DNA of 64,000 nucleotides, taken from positions 1,116,001 to 1,180,000 of the forward strand of contig NZ_JACHLC010000001.1 in NCBI RefSeq assembly GCF_014207845.1, read 5' to 3'. How positions within the stretch are numbered: the stretch's first letter is position 1; each line of letters begins with the position of its first letter. The notes below the pieces were generated by a model, which was not told where the DNA came from, did no database searches, and saw only the letters and a list, made by a program, of their open reading frames with translations. Positions 6,753 through 15,308 of the stretch are shown here, piece after piece. The position numbers were made by a program, and so were the translations under genes. The stretch is from Chryseobacterium shigense. Its GTDB lineage: Bacteria; Bacteroidota; Bacteroidia; Flavobacteriales; Weeksellaceae.

Positions 6753-9144
6753 ATTCACTGAACAGGCACAGGAAATTACGGTAAGAATTCTGCTGAACGG
6801 CATGCTTCGCGAACTTGGAAACGGAAGATTTTATCAGGGAGTCCCAAAATATGATACGTTAACGGCTCAAGCACTTCAAAACAGCATTTATCCGCTGCAT
6901 ATAAGATTTGAATTGAAGAAAAGCAAAGTCTTTTTATTCGCGCCCGTTTCTTACCGCTCTGAAAGTACCTTTCATAATTATGGCATGCCTTTATGGATCG
7001 TAGATCATAACAATCAGACAGTTTCTGAGGCTGATATTGATCAGTTGACTGCTTTGGTATATCAGGAACTTTCTGAAGCATCAACGCAGCAGGGACTTGA
7101 GCTTTTTACGAAAAGAATTCAAAGCAGTTTCCACAATCTCCAAATGATCATGACTGAAGGTTTAAAGAAGAAAAACACATTAACCTTTTCTTTCCTTGAA
7201 TCTGAACAGCAGCTTCCCGTAGGGCATAATCTTCACCCCTTTACAAAAGCAAGAATGGGGTTTTCCAGAGAAGAGCAGCTTCTTTACGGCCCTGAATTCA
7301 ATAAAGGGATCAAGCTTGAATATTTTCTCGTCCATAAAAACTGCGTGAAAAAAAACTCTGTTCTGGATATTCCTTACAGCGAATTCCTGAAAAGTATAGT
7401 TTCACTGCCTGAAAATCTCGAGCAGAAATATATTAATGAAAATATTTCAGATTTTTATACAGTTCCGTGTCATCCGTGGGAAGCCAGCTATCTTTTATCT
7501 ACAAAAGAAGGTTCTGAAATGGTCGGCAACCGTACTTTAATTCACATTGGAACTTTAGGGGAAGAATTTTATTCAACCTCATCCATCAGAAGTATGTACA
7601 GTCCGGATGTCCCGTGGATGCCTAAGTTTTCCTTAAATGTCCTTTTAACCGGTTCTATAAGAATCAATACGGAAAAGGACTTGGCAAGAGGGTATGCATC
7701 GGCATTGTGGCGTAAACATGCGGGAGCATCTTTTGAAAAGGATTTTGATCAGTTCAGATTGCTGCTGGAACCGGTAACATTAGGCGTTTATCATGAAGAT
7801 AAAAACATTGAAAGTCTGAACCTGCTTTTCCGTGAAAATCCATTTTCACCTGAAGACAAAATATTGTTACTGGCACGACTTTGCCAGGATGAACCTGCAG
7901 AGGGACAAAACTTCATCCAGCAGTTCTTTAAGGAAGTTTCAGAAAAACTGAGCACAAGCCCTGAAGAATCTGTAACGATCTGGTTTGAAAAATACGTCAG
8001 ATTACTGATTGCTCCTTTAAACCATTTGTACAGCCAGTACGGAATGGCTCCTGAAGCGCATCAGCAAAACCTTCTGATCAAACTGGATGACCAGTTGCTG
8101 CCACAAACTCTTTTTGTAAGAGACGCACAGGGTTATTTACTGAGAGAAAGCACAAGAGATCAGTACACTGAACTTTCAAAACAGTATCCTGAAATTGAAG
8201 ACCTTTTCATCAAAGACGAACGACTTTTAGATATAATCTCTTATCATGTGCTGGTAAGCAATCTTTCCGCACTTATTGCTTCATTGGGAAAGACAGGATG
8301 GGCCAAAGAAAGAGATCTGATCAATATACTGCATAATGAATTTAAGCTAATTCATCAGGAAATGCCGTCAGATTTCACCCGTTACGCCCTTAAAAACCGC
8401 TATTGGGGAACCAAAACAAACTTTAAGGCAGTTGCTAATGAAATTGACGGAATTACCAGCGCAGGAGCCATTTCTTATGCTAAAGTTCCGAATCTTCTTC
8501 ATTATTATTATTTCTCGGATCAGCTGATTCATCCAATAGGAAAAGAAGCTTTCTTTAAGCGTTATTTCCAGAAAGATGATGTCACAGTTACCATAAGACC
8601 TATAGATATTGATGAAGACCTTGAAATGCTTCATGAATGGTTCAACCGGGAACATGCGATCAAAATCTGGCAAATGAACTGGCCGATTGATGAACTGGAA
8701 ACCTACTACCGACTGATGCTTCCGGGAGATGAAGCACACAGCTACATCATCATGAGCAATGGTGAACCTACATGCAATATTGAGGTTTACTGGCCATGCA
8801 GAGATATTGTCGGCGATTACTATGATGTACTGCCAACCGATTACGGAACCCACCAATTTATTGCACCAACAGATCCGAAGAAGAAATATGTTTCACCTTC
8901 CACACAGTCTATGGTAGATTATGTATTTGCCCAGCCTGAGGTTGGAAAAATGGTAGGGGAAGGCTCGGTAGATTCTCTGGCTTCTATGATGAATAAAGCC
9001 CATGTCGGGTTCAAAGTAGATAAAGTCATTGAAATGCCTCATAAAAAAGCCAACCTCAATTTCTGCTACAGAGAATGGTACTGGGAAAAGTTCCCGCAAA
9101 ACAAAGATGTAGAATTCACCGTAAAAATCACTGAACATGAATAA
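6724..9144 (+). CDS. NIS siderophore synthetase fused to AlcB/IucB-type acyltransferase
   Basis: The 806-residue protein has an IucA/IucC synthetase domain over residues 1 to about 610, with VGHNLHPFTKARMGFS and TVPCHPWEASYLL matching the ATP/carboxylate site of NIS synthetases, and a FhuF-like C-terminal part. From about residue 619 (DVTVTIRPIDIDEDLEMLHEW) a GNAT domain of the AlcB/IucB siderophore acyltransferase family follows, ending in NFCYREWYWEKFP. One polypeptide could therefore acylate the N-hydroxy-diamine and condense it with a carboxylate. It starts inside the 3' end of the decarboxylase gene and overlaps the next gene by 8 bases, so translation is probably coupled. Confidence 0.92.
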   Translation: MEKTLVQQTKFTEQAQEITVRILLNGMLRELGNGRFYQGVPKYDTLTAQALQNSIYPLHIRFELKKSKVFLFAPVSYRSESTFHNYGMPLWIVDHNNQTVSEADIDQLTALVYQELSEASTQQGLELFTKRIQSSFHNLQMIMTEGLKKKNTLTFSFLESEQQLPVGHNLHPFTKARMGFSREEQLLYGPEFNKGIKLEYFLVHKNCVKKNSVLDIPYSEFLKSIVSLPENLEQKYINENISDFYTVPCHPWEASYLLSTKEGSEMVGNRTLIHIGTLGEEFYSTSSIRSMYSPDVPWMPKFSLNVLLTGSIRINTEKDLARGYASALWRKHAGASFEKDFDQFRLLLEPVTLGVYHEDKNIESLNLLFRENPFSPEDKILLLARLCQDEPAEGQNFIQQFFKEVSEKLSTSPEESVTIWFEKYVRLLIAPLNHLYSQYGMAPEAHQQNLLIKLDDQLLPQTLFVRDAQGYLLRESTRDQYTELSKQYPEIEDLFIKDERLLDIISYHVLVSNLSALIASLGKTGWAKERDLINILHNEFKLIHQEMPSDFTRYALKNRYWGTKTNFKAVANEIDGITSAGAISYAKVPNLLHYYYFSDQLIHPIGKEAFFKRYFQKDDVTVTIRPIDIDEDLEMLHEWFNREHAIKIWQMNWPIDELETYYRLMLPGDEAHSYIIMSNGEPTCNIEVYWPCRDIVGDYYDVLPTDYGTHQFIAPTDPKKKYVSPSTQSMVDYVFAQPEVGKMVGEGSVDSLASMMNKAHVGFKVDKVIEMPHKKANLNFCYREWYWEKFPQNKDVEFTVKITEHE

Positions 9145-10453
9145 CGATAATATATATAACGTGATCGGAATAGGCATCGGTCCTTTCAATCTGGGACTGG
9201 CAGCATTATCCAATCCGATTTCTGAATTAAAAACCCTTTTCCTGGACCAGAGAGACGGCTTCGACTGGCATCCGGGATTAATGATAGACCATGTAACCCT
9301 ACAGACACCTTTTCTGTGCGACTGCGTATCCATGGCAGATCCTACCAATCCCTTAAGCCTTCTGAATTATTTAAAGGAGACAAACAGGCTTTACAAATTC
9401 TTTATCAGGGAAGATTTTTTCATTCCACGTAAAGAATACAACCGATACTGCCAGTGGGTGGTGAACCAGTTGCCGCAATGCCGTTTCTCAACGCAGGTTG
9501 TGGATATTGTCTATGAAAACGGATTGTATTTAATTACAACTATTCATACGAAAACCAAGGAAACAGAAGTTTTCAGAACAGAAAGACTGATCTTGGGAAC
9601 CGGTACACAGCCTCACATTCCTTCATTTATTCCGAAAGATGATTCACGTATTCTGCATACAAGCTCTTATCTGTACCGAAAGGAAGAACTTTTATCACAA
9701 GGCAAAAAAATTGCTGTAATAGGTTCCGGACAGAGTGCTGCAGAGGTTTTCTATGATTTATTACAGAGCCGTGATGAAGATACACAACTGGGCTGGTATT
9801 CACGCCCTGATCGTTTCTTTCCTATGGAATATTCAAAACTGACCCTGGAACTTACTTCTCCTGATTATGTAGACTATTTCTATGGCAGAAGTGAAACAGC
9901 AAGAAAAACCATTTTAAGCAAACAGCAGGCACAGTTTAAAGGCATCAACTATGACCTTATCAATCAGATTTACGATTTTATCTACGATCTTAATATTGAC
10001 AATGCTGATCCAAAGCTGACAATTATTCCTAACAGTCAACTGGATAAGGTAGACAACAGCAGTACAGATCATCTTACTCTTGAATTCACCCAACTGGAAC
10101 AGGAAGTACCTTATGAACAGGAAGCTGACTATCTGGTGATAGGAACAGGATACCGTTATCATGAACCTGCATTTTTAAAGAATATCCAGTCCAGGATTAA
10201 AAGAGACTCAGGCGGTTTATTTGCAGTAAACAGAAATTATTCCATAGATCATAATGGTGGCGAAATTTATGTGCTTCACGCAGAGGTACATACCCACAGT
10301 TATATTTCCACTGACCTGGGAATGGCGGCTTACCGTAATTCCTATATCATCAATGATATTTTGGGAAGAGAATATTATAAGATTGAAAAGAAAATAGCTT
10401 TTCAGGATTTTGATGTAGAAAAACATGCAGCAATGTCACCCGCAAAAATATAA
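9137..10453 (+). CDS. Diamine/L-lysine N-hydroxylase (SidA/IucD/PvdA family)
   Basis: The 438-residue flavoprotein monooxygenase begins with the FAD-binding loop GIGIGPFNLGLAAL (from residue 11), in which the usual third Gly is replaced by Pro as in the whole family. The NADPH loop is VIGSGQSAAEVFYDLL and the C-terminal signature is IGTGYRYHEPAFL. It N-hydroxylates a primary amine to the hydroxylamine later acylated to a hydroxamate. In this operon the substrate is probably (hydroxy)cadaverine, because a decarboxylase precedes it, as with DesB and AlcA. It overlaps its upstream neighbour by 8 bases and is followed after 6 bases by the second synthetase. Confidence 0.93.
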   Translation: MNNDNIYNVIGIGIGPFNLGLAALSNPISELKTLFLDQRDGFDWHPGLMIDHVTLQTPFLCDCVSMADPTNPLSLLNYLKETNRLYKFFIREDFFIPRKEYNRYCQWVVNQLPQCRFSTQVVDIVYENGLYLITTIHTKTKETEVFRTERLILGTGTQPHIPSFIPKDDSRILHTSSYLYRKEELLSQGKKIAVIGSGQSAAEVFYDLLQSRDEDTQLGWYSRPDRFFPMEYSKLTLELTSPDYVDYFYGRSETARKTILSKQQAQFKGINYDLINQIYDFIYDLNIDNADPKLTIIPNSQLDKVDNSSTDHLTLEFTQLEQEVPYEQEADYLVIGTGYRYHEPAFLKNIQSRIKRDSGGLFAVNRNYSIDHNGGEIYVLHAEVHTHSYISTDLGMAAYRNSYIINDILGREYYKIEKKIAFQDFDVEKHAAMSPAKI

Positions 10454-10459
10454 CAGAAA

Positions 10460-12268
10460 ATGAACACTAATTTAAATACAATCAGTCAGGAAATCTGGTT
10501 ACAGGCCAACAGAGACCTTATGGCTAAAACCCTTGCAGAACTGATGCATGAAGAACGGCTTAAACCTGCTCCTGTCCTTCAGGATGAATCAGGATTCACC
10601 GTTTTTAAACTGGAAACCGGTATCGAAAATATAGAGTACACATTCCGGGGACAGAAAAGAATGATGGATTACTGGCATATCGATAAAGACAACATCGTAA
10701 AAACAGAGAACGGCATAAAAACCTCAGCTCTGAATATTCCTCAGTTCTTCTTTGAAATGCAGACCATATTCGATCTGGATGCCAATACGCTGGCAAGATA
10801 TACCGAAGAATTACTGCATACCTTATATTGTGATGCCTTAATCCTATCGCGAGGTGTTAAATCATCAAAAGATCTTGCATCAAGCAATTACCAGACCGTA
10901 GAACATCAGATGACAGGACATCCCTGGGTGATTGTCAATAAAAGCAGGCTGGGCTTTTCCCCAACTGATCTTGAAAATTTTGCTCCTGAAGCAGGTAAGG
11001 ATTTAAAAGTTCTGTGGCTGGCTGCCCATAAAGACAGGTCCGCATTTCAGTCTTTGGAGCATATTAACCAGGAAGAGTTTTACCGTTCTGAAATGGGAAA
11101 TGAGCTGTTTGAAGAATTTCAGCAAAAGCTTATTGACGAAGGAAAATCCGTTCAGGATTATAATTTAATTCCGGTTCATCCGTGGCAGTGGGAACACAAA
11201 CTGAAGATCCACTTTGCAGGTGATATCGCTTCAGGTATTTTAATACTATTAGGCGAAGGAAATGATAGGTACAGCCCGCAGCAAAGCATCAGAACATTAT
11301 TTAATACAGGCCATCCTGAAAAAAGATACCTGAAAACAGCAGTTTCTATTCTAAGCACAGGTAACATCAGAGGGTTATCTCCCAAGCAGATGAAGATCGC
11401 TCCGGCCATTACGGATTGGGTTAAAGGTTTGATTAAAGATGATGCTTATCTGGAAAACAAGGGTACCATCTTTTTGGGAGAAGAAGCTTCCATTGCTTAT
11501 CTGCATCCTCATTACAGTGCAATTGCCGGAGTTCCTTATCAGTACAATGAGTTTTTAGGGGCTTTGTGGCGTGAAAGTGCTTCAAAATATTTACAAGAGG
11601 ACGAAGAAATGTTCACCATGGCTTCCCTTTTATTTGTAGATCAGAACGGGATTTCTTTGGTTCAGGCTTTTGCAGAAAAAGCAGGGATCAGTATTAAACA
11701 ATGGATTACCAATTATCTTGATGCCTATCTTACACCGCTTCTTCATATCTATTACACCCATTCTCTTTGTGTAACACCTCACGGTGAAAATATTATGGTA
11801 GTATTGAAAAACGGAGTACCTCAAAGAATTGTCATCAAGGATTTCGTGGATGATATTGTCCTGACCACAGAAGCTAGGGAAAAACTTCCTGATCATCTGG
11901 CAGACGGACTCATTCAGTCTTCCAATAAGGAAAATGTTCCGTTGTCTATTCTGTTAGGTGTTTTTGATGCCTTCTTCAGGTACTTATCGAATGTATTGCA
12001 CACTTATGCAGACTTTCACGAAGAAGAATTCTGGACACTTGTTCATGAATGTGTGGAGAACTACAAAAATCACAATCCCCATCTGAATGAACGATACGAA
12101 AAGTATGATCTTTATACCCCTGAGTTTAAGAGATTCTATATCAACAGCCTGCGTCTGAAAAATGGTGGATACAGTGAAAATAAGGCATTTGCCATTCCGA
12201 GGAAAGATGGCGCACTGCCCAATCCTCTGTATCAGATTGCCAATAAAAACTCTGTAGCGACGGTATGA
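10460..12268 (+). CDS. NIS siderophore synthetase (IucA/IucC family)
   Basis: This 602-residue protein is a stand-alone IucA/IucC synthetase. Family landmarks are TGHPWVIVNKSRLGFS near residue 152, PVHPWQWEHKL near residue 237, and the C-terminal catalytic lobe with LCVTPHGENIMVVLKNGVPQRIVIKDFVDDI, whose HGEN and KDF motifs resemble aminoglycoside-phosphotransferase-like active sites. It adenylates a carboxylate such as citrate and condenses it with an amine or hydroxyl. Two NIS enzymes in one operon fit stepwise addition to the two ends of citrate. The next gene overlaps the stop by 4 bases (ATGA). Confidence 0.93.
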   Translation: MNTNLNTISQEIWLQANRDLMAKTLAELMHEERLKPAPVLQDESGFTVFKLETGIENIEYTFRGQKRMMDYWHIDKDNIVKTENGIKTSALNIPQFFFEMQTIFDLDANTLARYTEELLHTLYCDALILSRGVKSSKDLASSNYQTVEHQMTGHPWVIVNKSRLGFSPTDLENFAPEAGKDLKVLWLAAHKDRSAFQSLEHINQEEFYRSEMGNELFEEFQQKLIDEGKSVQDYNLIPVHPWQWEHKLKIHFAGDIASGILILLGEGNDRYSPQQSIRTLFNTGHPEKRYLKTAVSILSTGNIRGLSPKQMKIAPAITDWVKGLIKDDAYLENKGTIFLGEEASIAYLHPHYSAIAGVPYQYNEFLGALWRESASKYLQEDEEMFTMASLLFVDQNGISLVQAFAEKAGISIKQWITNYLDAYLTPLLHIYYTHSLCVTPHGENIMVVLKNGVPQRIVIKDFVDDIVLTTEAREKLPDHLADGLIQSSNKENVPLSILLGVFDAFFRYLSNVLHTYADFHEEEFWTLVHECVENYKNHNPHLNERYEKYDLYTPEFKRFYINSLRLKNGGYSENKAFAIPRKDGALPNPLYQIANKNSVATV

Positions 12269-13668
12269 GGAAGCTTCTGCATCTTGTAAAGGAAGGATCT
12301 GTATTTGCGTACGGAGCTTTGGCAGGGAAAAAGATAGAGCTTACATCAGGCAGTATCAACCGTTCTATCTTCAGTCTGGCCATTCCTATGGTTATGGAGC
12401 TTGTGATGGAATCTGTTTTCGTCAGCATCAATCTTCTGATTATTGCAAAGCTGGGGGATAAAGTTCTCGGACTTGTAGGGATTACAGATAACTACATCAA
12501 TTTTGCCAACGCCATTGCTATTGGACTTGGTATAGCTGCTGCAACCCTTACTGCAAGGAGAGCCGGTGAAAAGGACCAGGAAGGTATGAGCCGGACTGCC
12601 CATTACATCATATTGCTGGCTTTTGCTTTTGCTGTACTGATTGGTGGGCTGTCATTTATTTTTGCAGGGGAAATCATCAGCTTTCTTGGGTTTAATACCG
12701 GGATAGTTGAGAACGGACTGCCTTTCTCCCAACTGGTCTTTTTAAGCATAGGTCTGGTAATCCTGCGTCTGTCCATCAATGGATTGTTCAGGGGAGCCGG
12801 AGATGCGGATCTGGCCATGAAATCGCTTTGGCTTTGTCATATCTCAAGTATGATCTTTGCCGTGATTCTTGTATTCGGACTTGGTTTTATTCCTGCTTAC
12901 GGATTAATGGGACTGGCTTATGCCACCGTTTTATCACGCTTATTAGCTGTTTTGTACCAATTCTTTATTCTTCTTACAAGAAAAACCAGTATCAATATTC
13001 TGGTGAAATTCCATATTGATTTTTCACTGTTGAAGAAGATACTGAAAATCACTTTTGGAGGCCTTGTTCAATATATTATCCCTGCTTCAAGCTGGCTGAT
13101 TATGGTTAAAATCATCGCAACATTCGGAACAACAGCTCTTGCAGGATATATTATCGCCCAGAGAATTGCTTCTGTAGCTACAATGCCAGCCTGGGGAATT
13201 GGAAATGCCGCGGGAGTACTTACAGGACAGAATTTAGGCGCCGGAAATCCGGACCGTGCCGAGAAAACAGTATGGAGAGCCGGAGGAATCAATATGACCT
13301 ATCTGGTAGCAGTTGCTGTATTCTGGCAGTTTGCAGCAGAGTATGTGGTAACTTTCTTCACGAAGGAAGCTGAAGTAGCCCGCTATGCCGTACAGTACAT
13401 CCATGTGGTATCTATGGCGTATCTCTTATTAGGCTTTACAATGGTAATCAGCCGTGCGCTGAATGCAGCCGGCAATATTATGCAGGTAACCCTGCTGTAC
13501 ATGATCATGTTCTATGTGATTCAGCTTCCTTTGGCTTACCTGCTTGGGGTAAGGCTTCAATGGGAACTGAAAGGAATATTTACGGCTATTGTTTCTTCGG
13601 AAATTGTATTGGCTGTACTATTCTTAATGATCTTCAAAAATGGTAAATGGAAAACTATAAAAATTTAA
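12265..13668 (+). CDS. MATE family efflux transporter
   Basis: The 467-residue membrane protein has about 12 hydrophobic helices in two similar halves, starting with AIPMVMELVMESVFVSINLLI, typical of MATE (multidrug and toxic compound extrusion) transporters driven by sodium or protons. It is embedded in the siderophore operon with a 4-base overlap to the upstream synthetase and 1 base to the ACP gene, so export of the finished siderophore across the inner membrane is its likely role. The N-terminal about 25 residues (RKLLHLVKEGSVFAYGA) precede the first helix. Confidence 0.9.
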   Translation: MRKLLHLVKEGSVFAYGALAGKKIELTSGSINRSIFSLAIPMVMELVMESVFVSINLLIIAKLGDKVLGLVGITDNYINFANAIAIGLGIAAATLTARRAGEKDQEGMSRTAHYIILLAFAFAVLIGGLSFIFAGEIISFLGFNTGIVENGLPFSQLVFLSIGLVILRLSINGLFRGAGDADLAMKSLWLCHISSMIFAVILVFGLGFIPAYGLMGLAYATVLSRLLAVLYQFFILLTRKTSINILVKFHIDFSLLKKILKITFGGLVQYIIPASSWLIMVKIIATFGTTALAGYIIAQRIASVATMPAWGIGNAAGVLTGQNLGAGNPDRAEKTVWRAGGINMTYLVAVAVFWQFAAEYVVTFFTKEAEVARYAVQYIHVVSMAYLLLGFTMVISRALNAAGNIMQVTLLYMIMFYVIQLPLAYLLGVRLQWELKGIFTAIVSSEIVLAVLFLMIFKNGKWKTIKI

Positions 13669-13669
13669 A

Positions 13670-13915
13670 ATGCACACAACAGACGAATTTTATGAAATTA
13701 TCGCATCAGCAATCGCTGTAAAAAAAGAACTGGTAGACGAAAACCTTACGTATCAGGAAATTCCTGAATGGGATTCTATGTCGCATCTGCTTATTGTAGA
13801 AGCTTTGGAACAGTTCTACCAGGTAAAGTTTGATTTCAACGATATTCTTGAAATGGGAACCGTCGGAAAGATCCGCGAAAAAATGAAAAAATACGATGTA
13901 CTCGTAGAAAACTAA
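13670..13915 (+). CDS. Acyl carrier protein
   Basis: The 81-residue acidic protein has the phosphopantetheine attachment site at S36 in the helix-start sequence IPEWDSMSHLLIVEALEQF, where D-S-M/L is the carrier signature. It is separated by 4 bases from the AMP-forming ligase, so the two probably form a loading pair: the ligase activates an acid and passes it to the carrier. It is not the housekeeping fatty-acid ACP, which normally sits beside fabF. The loaded acid may be the one used by the AlcB-type acyltransferase domain. Confidence 0.88.
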   Translation: MHTTDEFYEIIASAIAVKKELVDENLTYQEIPEWDSMSHLLIVEALEQFYQVKFDFNDILEMGTVGKIREKMKKYDVLVEN

Positions 13916-13919
13916 GTAT

Positions 13920-15308
13920 ATGAAAATTTTAGAAAATGTAATTGCCAACAAGAACTTGTTGTTTACAGATGCTTCCACCGGTGCCACCACGCCGGTTGGA
14001 ACCCTGTACCGTTCTTTAGGCCTCAATCCTGTGGAAAAAGGATTGATCTTTTTGTACAATGACAACCAGCTGTCCAGTATTGAGGTACTTCTCAATTTTT
14101 ACGGAACAGCACATGCCATTGCAGTTTTGGGCCAGAAGCTGCACTCGGAGTTCAAAGAACGCCTGGAAGGAGAGTACCGTCCAAAATACATCTTTGATCC
14201 CTCAAGAGATGAGGTTCAGGGATATTCGTTAAAGGAGTTTTCGGAAACGGTGAAAATCTTTGCTAAAGAAGATTACCAGCCGGAAGTGACCATTCATCCC
14301 GAAATCAAGATCCTGCTGAGTACTTCCGGAACTACCGGAGTTCCGAAGCTGGTGAAGCTTTCAGATGAAAACCTTTATCAGAATGCAATAAGCATCCTTC
14401 AGTATATGCCAATCCTGGAAACGGATGTAGTTCCGTTGAACGTACCGATTAATTTCGTCTACGGTTTTTCTATTTTTACCACCAACTGTATGCGGGCAGG
14501 AAGAATAGTCTGTACGGACAAAGACATCATGCAGAAAGCATTCTGGGATGAAATGGAACAATACGGATACAGCACGCTTGGCGGAGTTCCCTATCTGTAT
14601 GAAAACCTGAACAGGATAGGGTTCTTCAGAAAAAACAGCGCTAGCCTGAGATACATGACCCATACCGGAGGTGTAATCAACGCTGAATTGAGAAAAACAA
14701 TCTTTAATTACTGTCATGAATTCGAAAAACAATTCTTTGCCCAGTACGGACAAACCGAAGCAGGAGGAAGAATGGCTTATCTTACTACAGACGGACTTCT
14801 TGAAGAGGAAACTTCCATAGGAACTCCGGTAAACGGCGGCAGCTTCCAGATCGATCCTGAAACAGATGAACTTCTTTTCTTACATACAAGCATCAGTGGC
14901 GGTTATGCCAATAAGCTGGAAGACCTTTCAACTTATGAACAGCCCAGACTTCTGCGTACGGGAGATACGGCAAGAAGAGGACAGAATGGATTATACTACA
15001 TTACAGGAAGAATCAAGAGGATTATGAAGCTTTTCGGGATCCGTCTCAACCTGGATGAGGTAGAGTTTATCCTTAAAAATGAGTTGGAAGGCAATACATT
15101 CGTCTGCCTGAATTCCAATGACAAAAAAATCATTGTACTTTATGACAACAGCGAAATTGATCCCCGGATCATTACGGAGACTATCAAGAATAAACTGCGT
15201 ATCAACCCGCAGTATGTACGCACCGAACACATAGAATCATTTCCATTATCACAAAACGGCAAAATCAACTATCCACTGTTACAAAACTTACAGCATGAAA
15301 ACATTTAG
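13920..15308 (+). CDS. AMP-forming acyl ligase (ANL superfamily)
   Basis: The 462-residue adenylate-forming enzyme has the ATP loop LLSTSGTTGVPKLVK, the YGQTEAGGRM motif, the LRTGDTARRG ... TGRIKRIMKLFG hinge region, and a C-terminal catalytic Lys in LSQNGKINYPLL. The length is short for acyl-CoA ligases, in the range of stand-alone adenylation or luciferase-like enzymes that load carrier proteins. The adjacent ACP supports acyl-ACP formation. In a chryseochelin-like pathway it could activate fumarate or a fatty acid; this is inference. Its 3' end overlaps the TonB receptor start by 14 bases. Confidence 0.88.
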   Translation: MKILENVIANKNLLFTDASTGATTPVGTLYRSLGLNPVEKGLIFLYNDNQLSSIEVLLNFYGTAHAIAVLGQKLHSEFKERLEGEYRPKYIFDPSRDEVQGYSLKEFSETVKIFAKEDYQPEVTIHPEIKILLSTSGTTGVPKLVKLSDENLYQNAISILQYMPILETDVVPLNVPINFVYGFSIFTTNCMRAGRIVCTDKDIMQKAFWDEMEQYGYSTLGGVPYLYENLNRIGFFRKNSASLRYMTHTGGVINAELRKTIFNYCHEFEKQFFAQYGQTEAGGRMAYLTTDGLLEEETSIGTPVNGGSFQIDPETDELLFLHTSISGGYANKLEDLSTYEQPRLLRTGDTARRGQNGLYYITGRIKRIMKLFGIRLNLDEVEFILKNELEGNTFVCLNSNDKKIIVLYDNSEIDPRIITETIKNKLRINPQYVRTEHIESFPLSQNGKINYPLLQNLQHENI

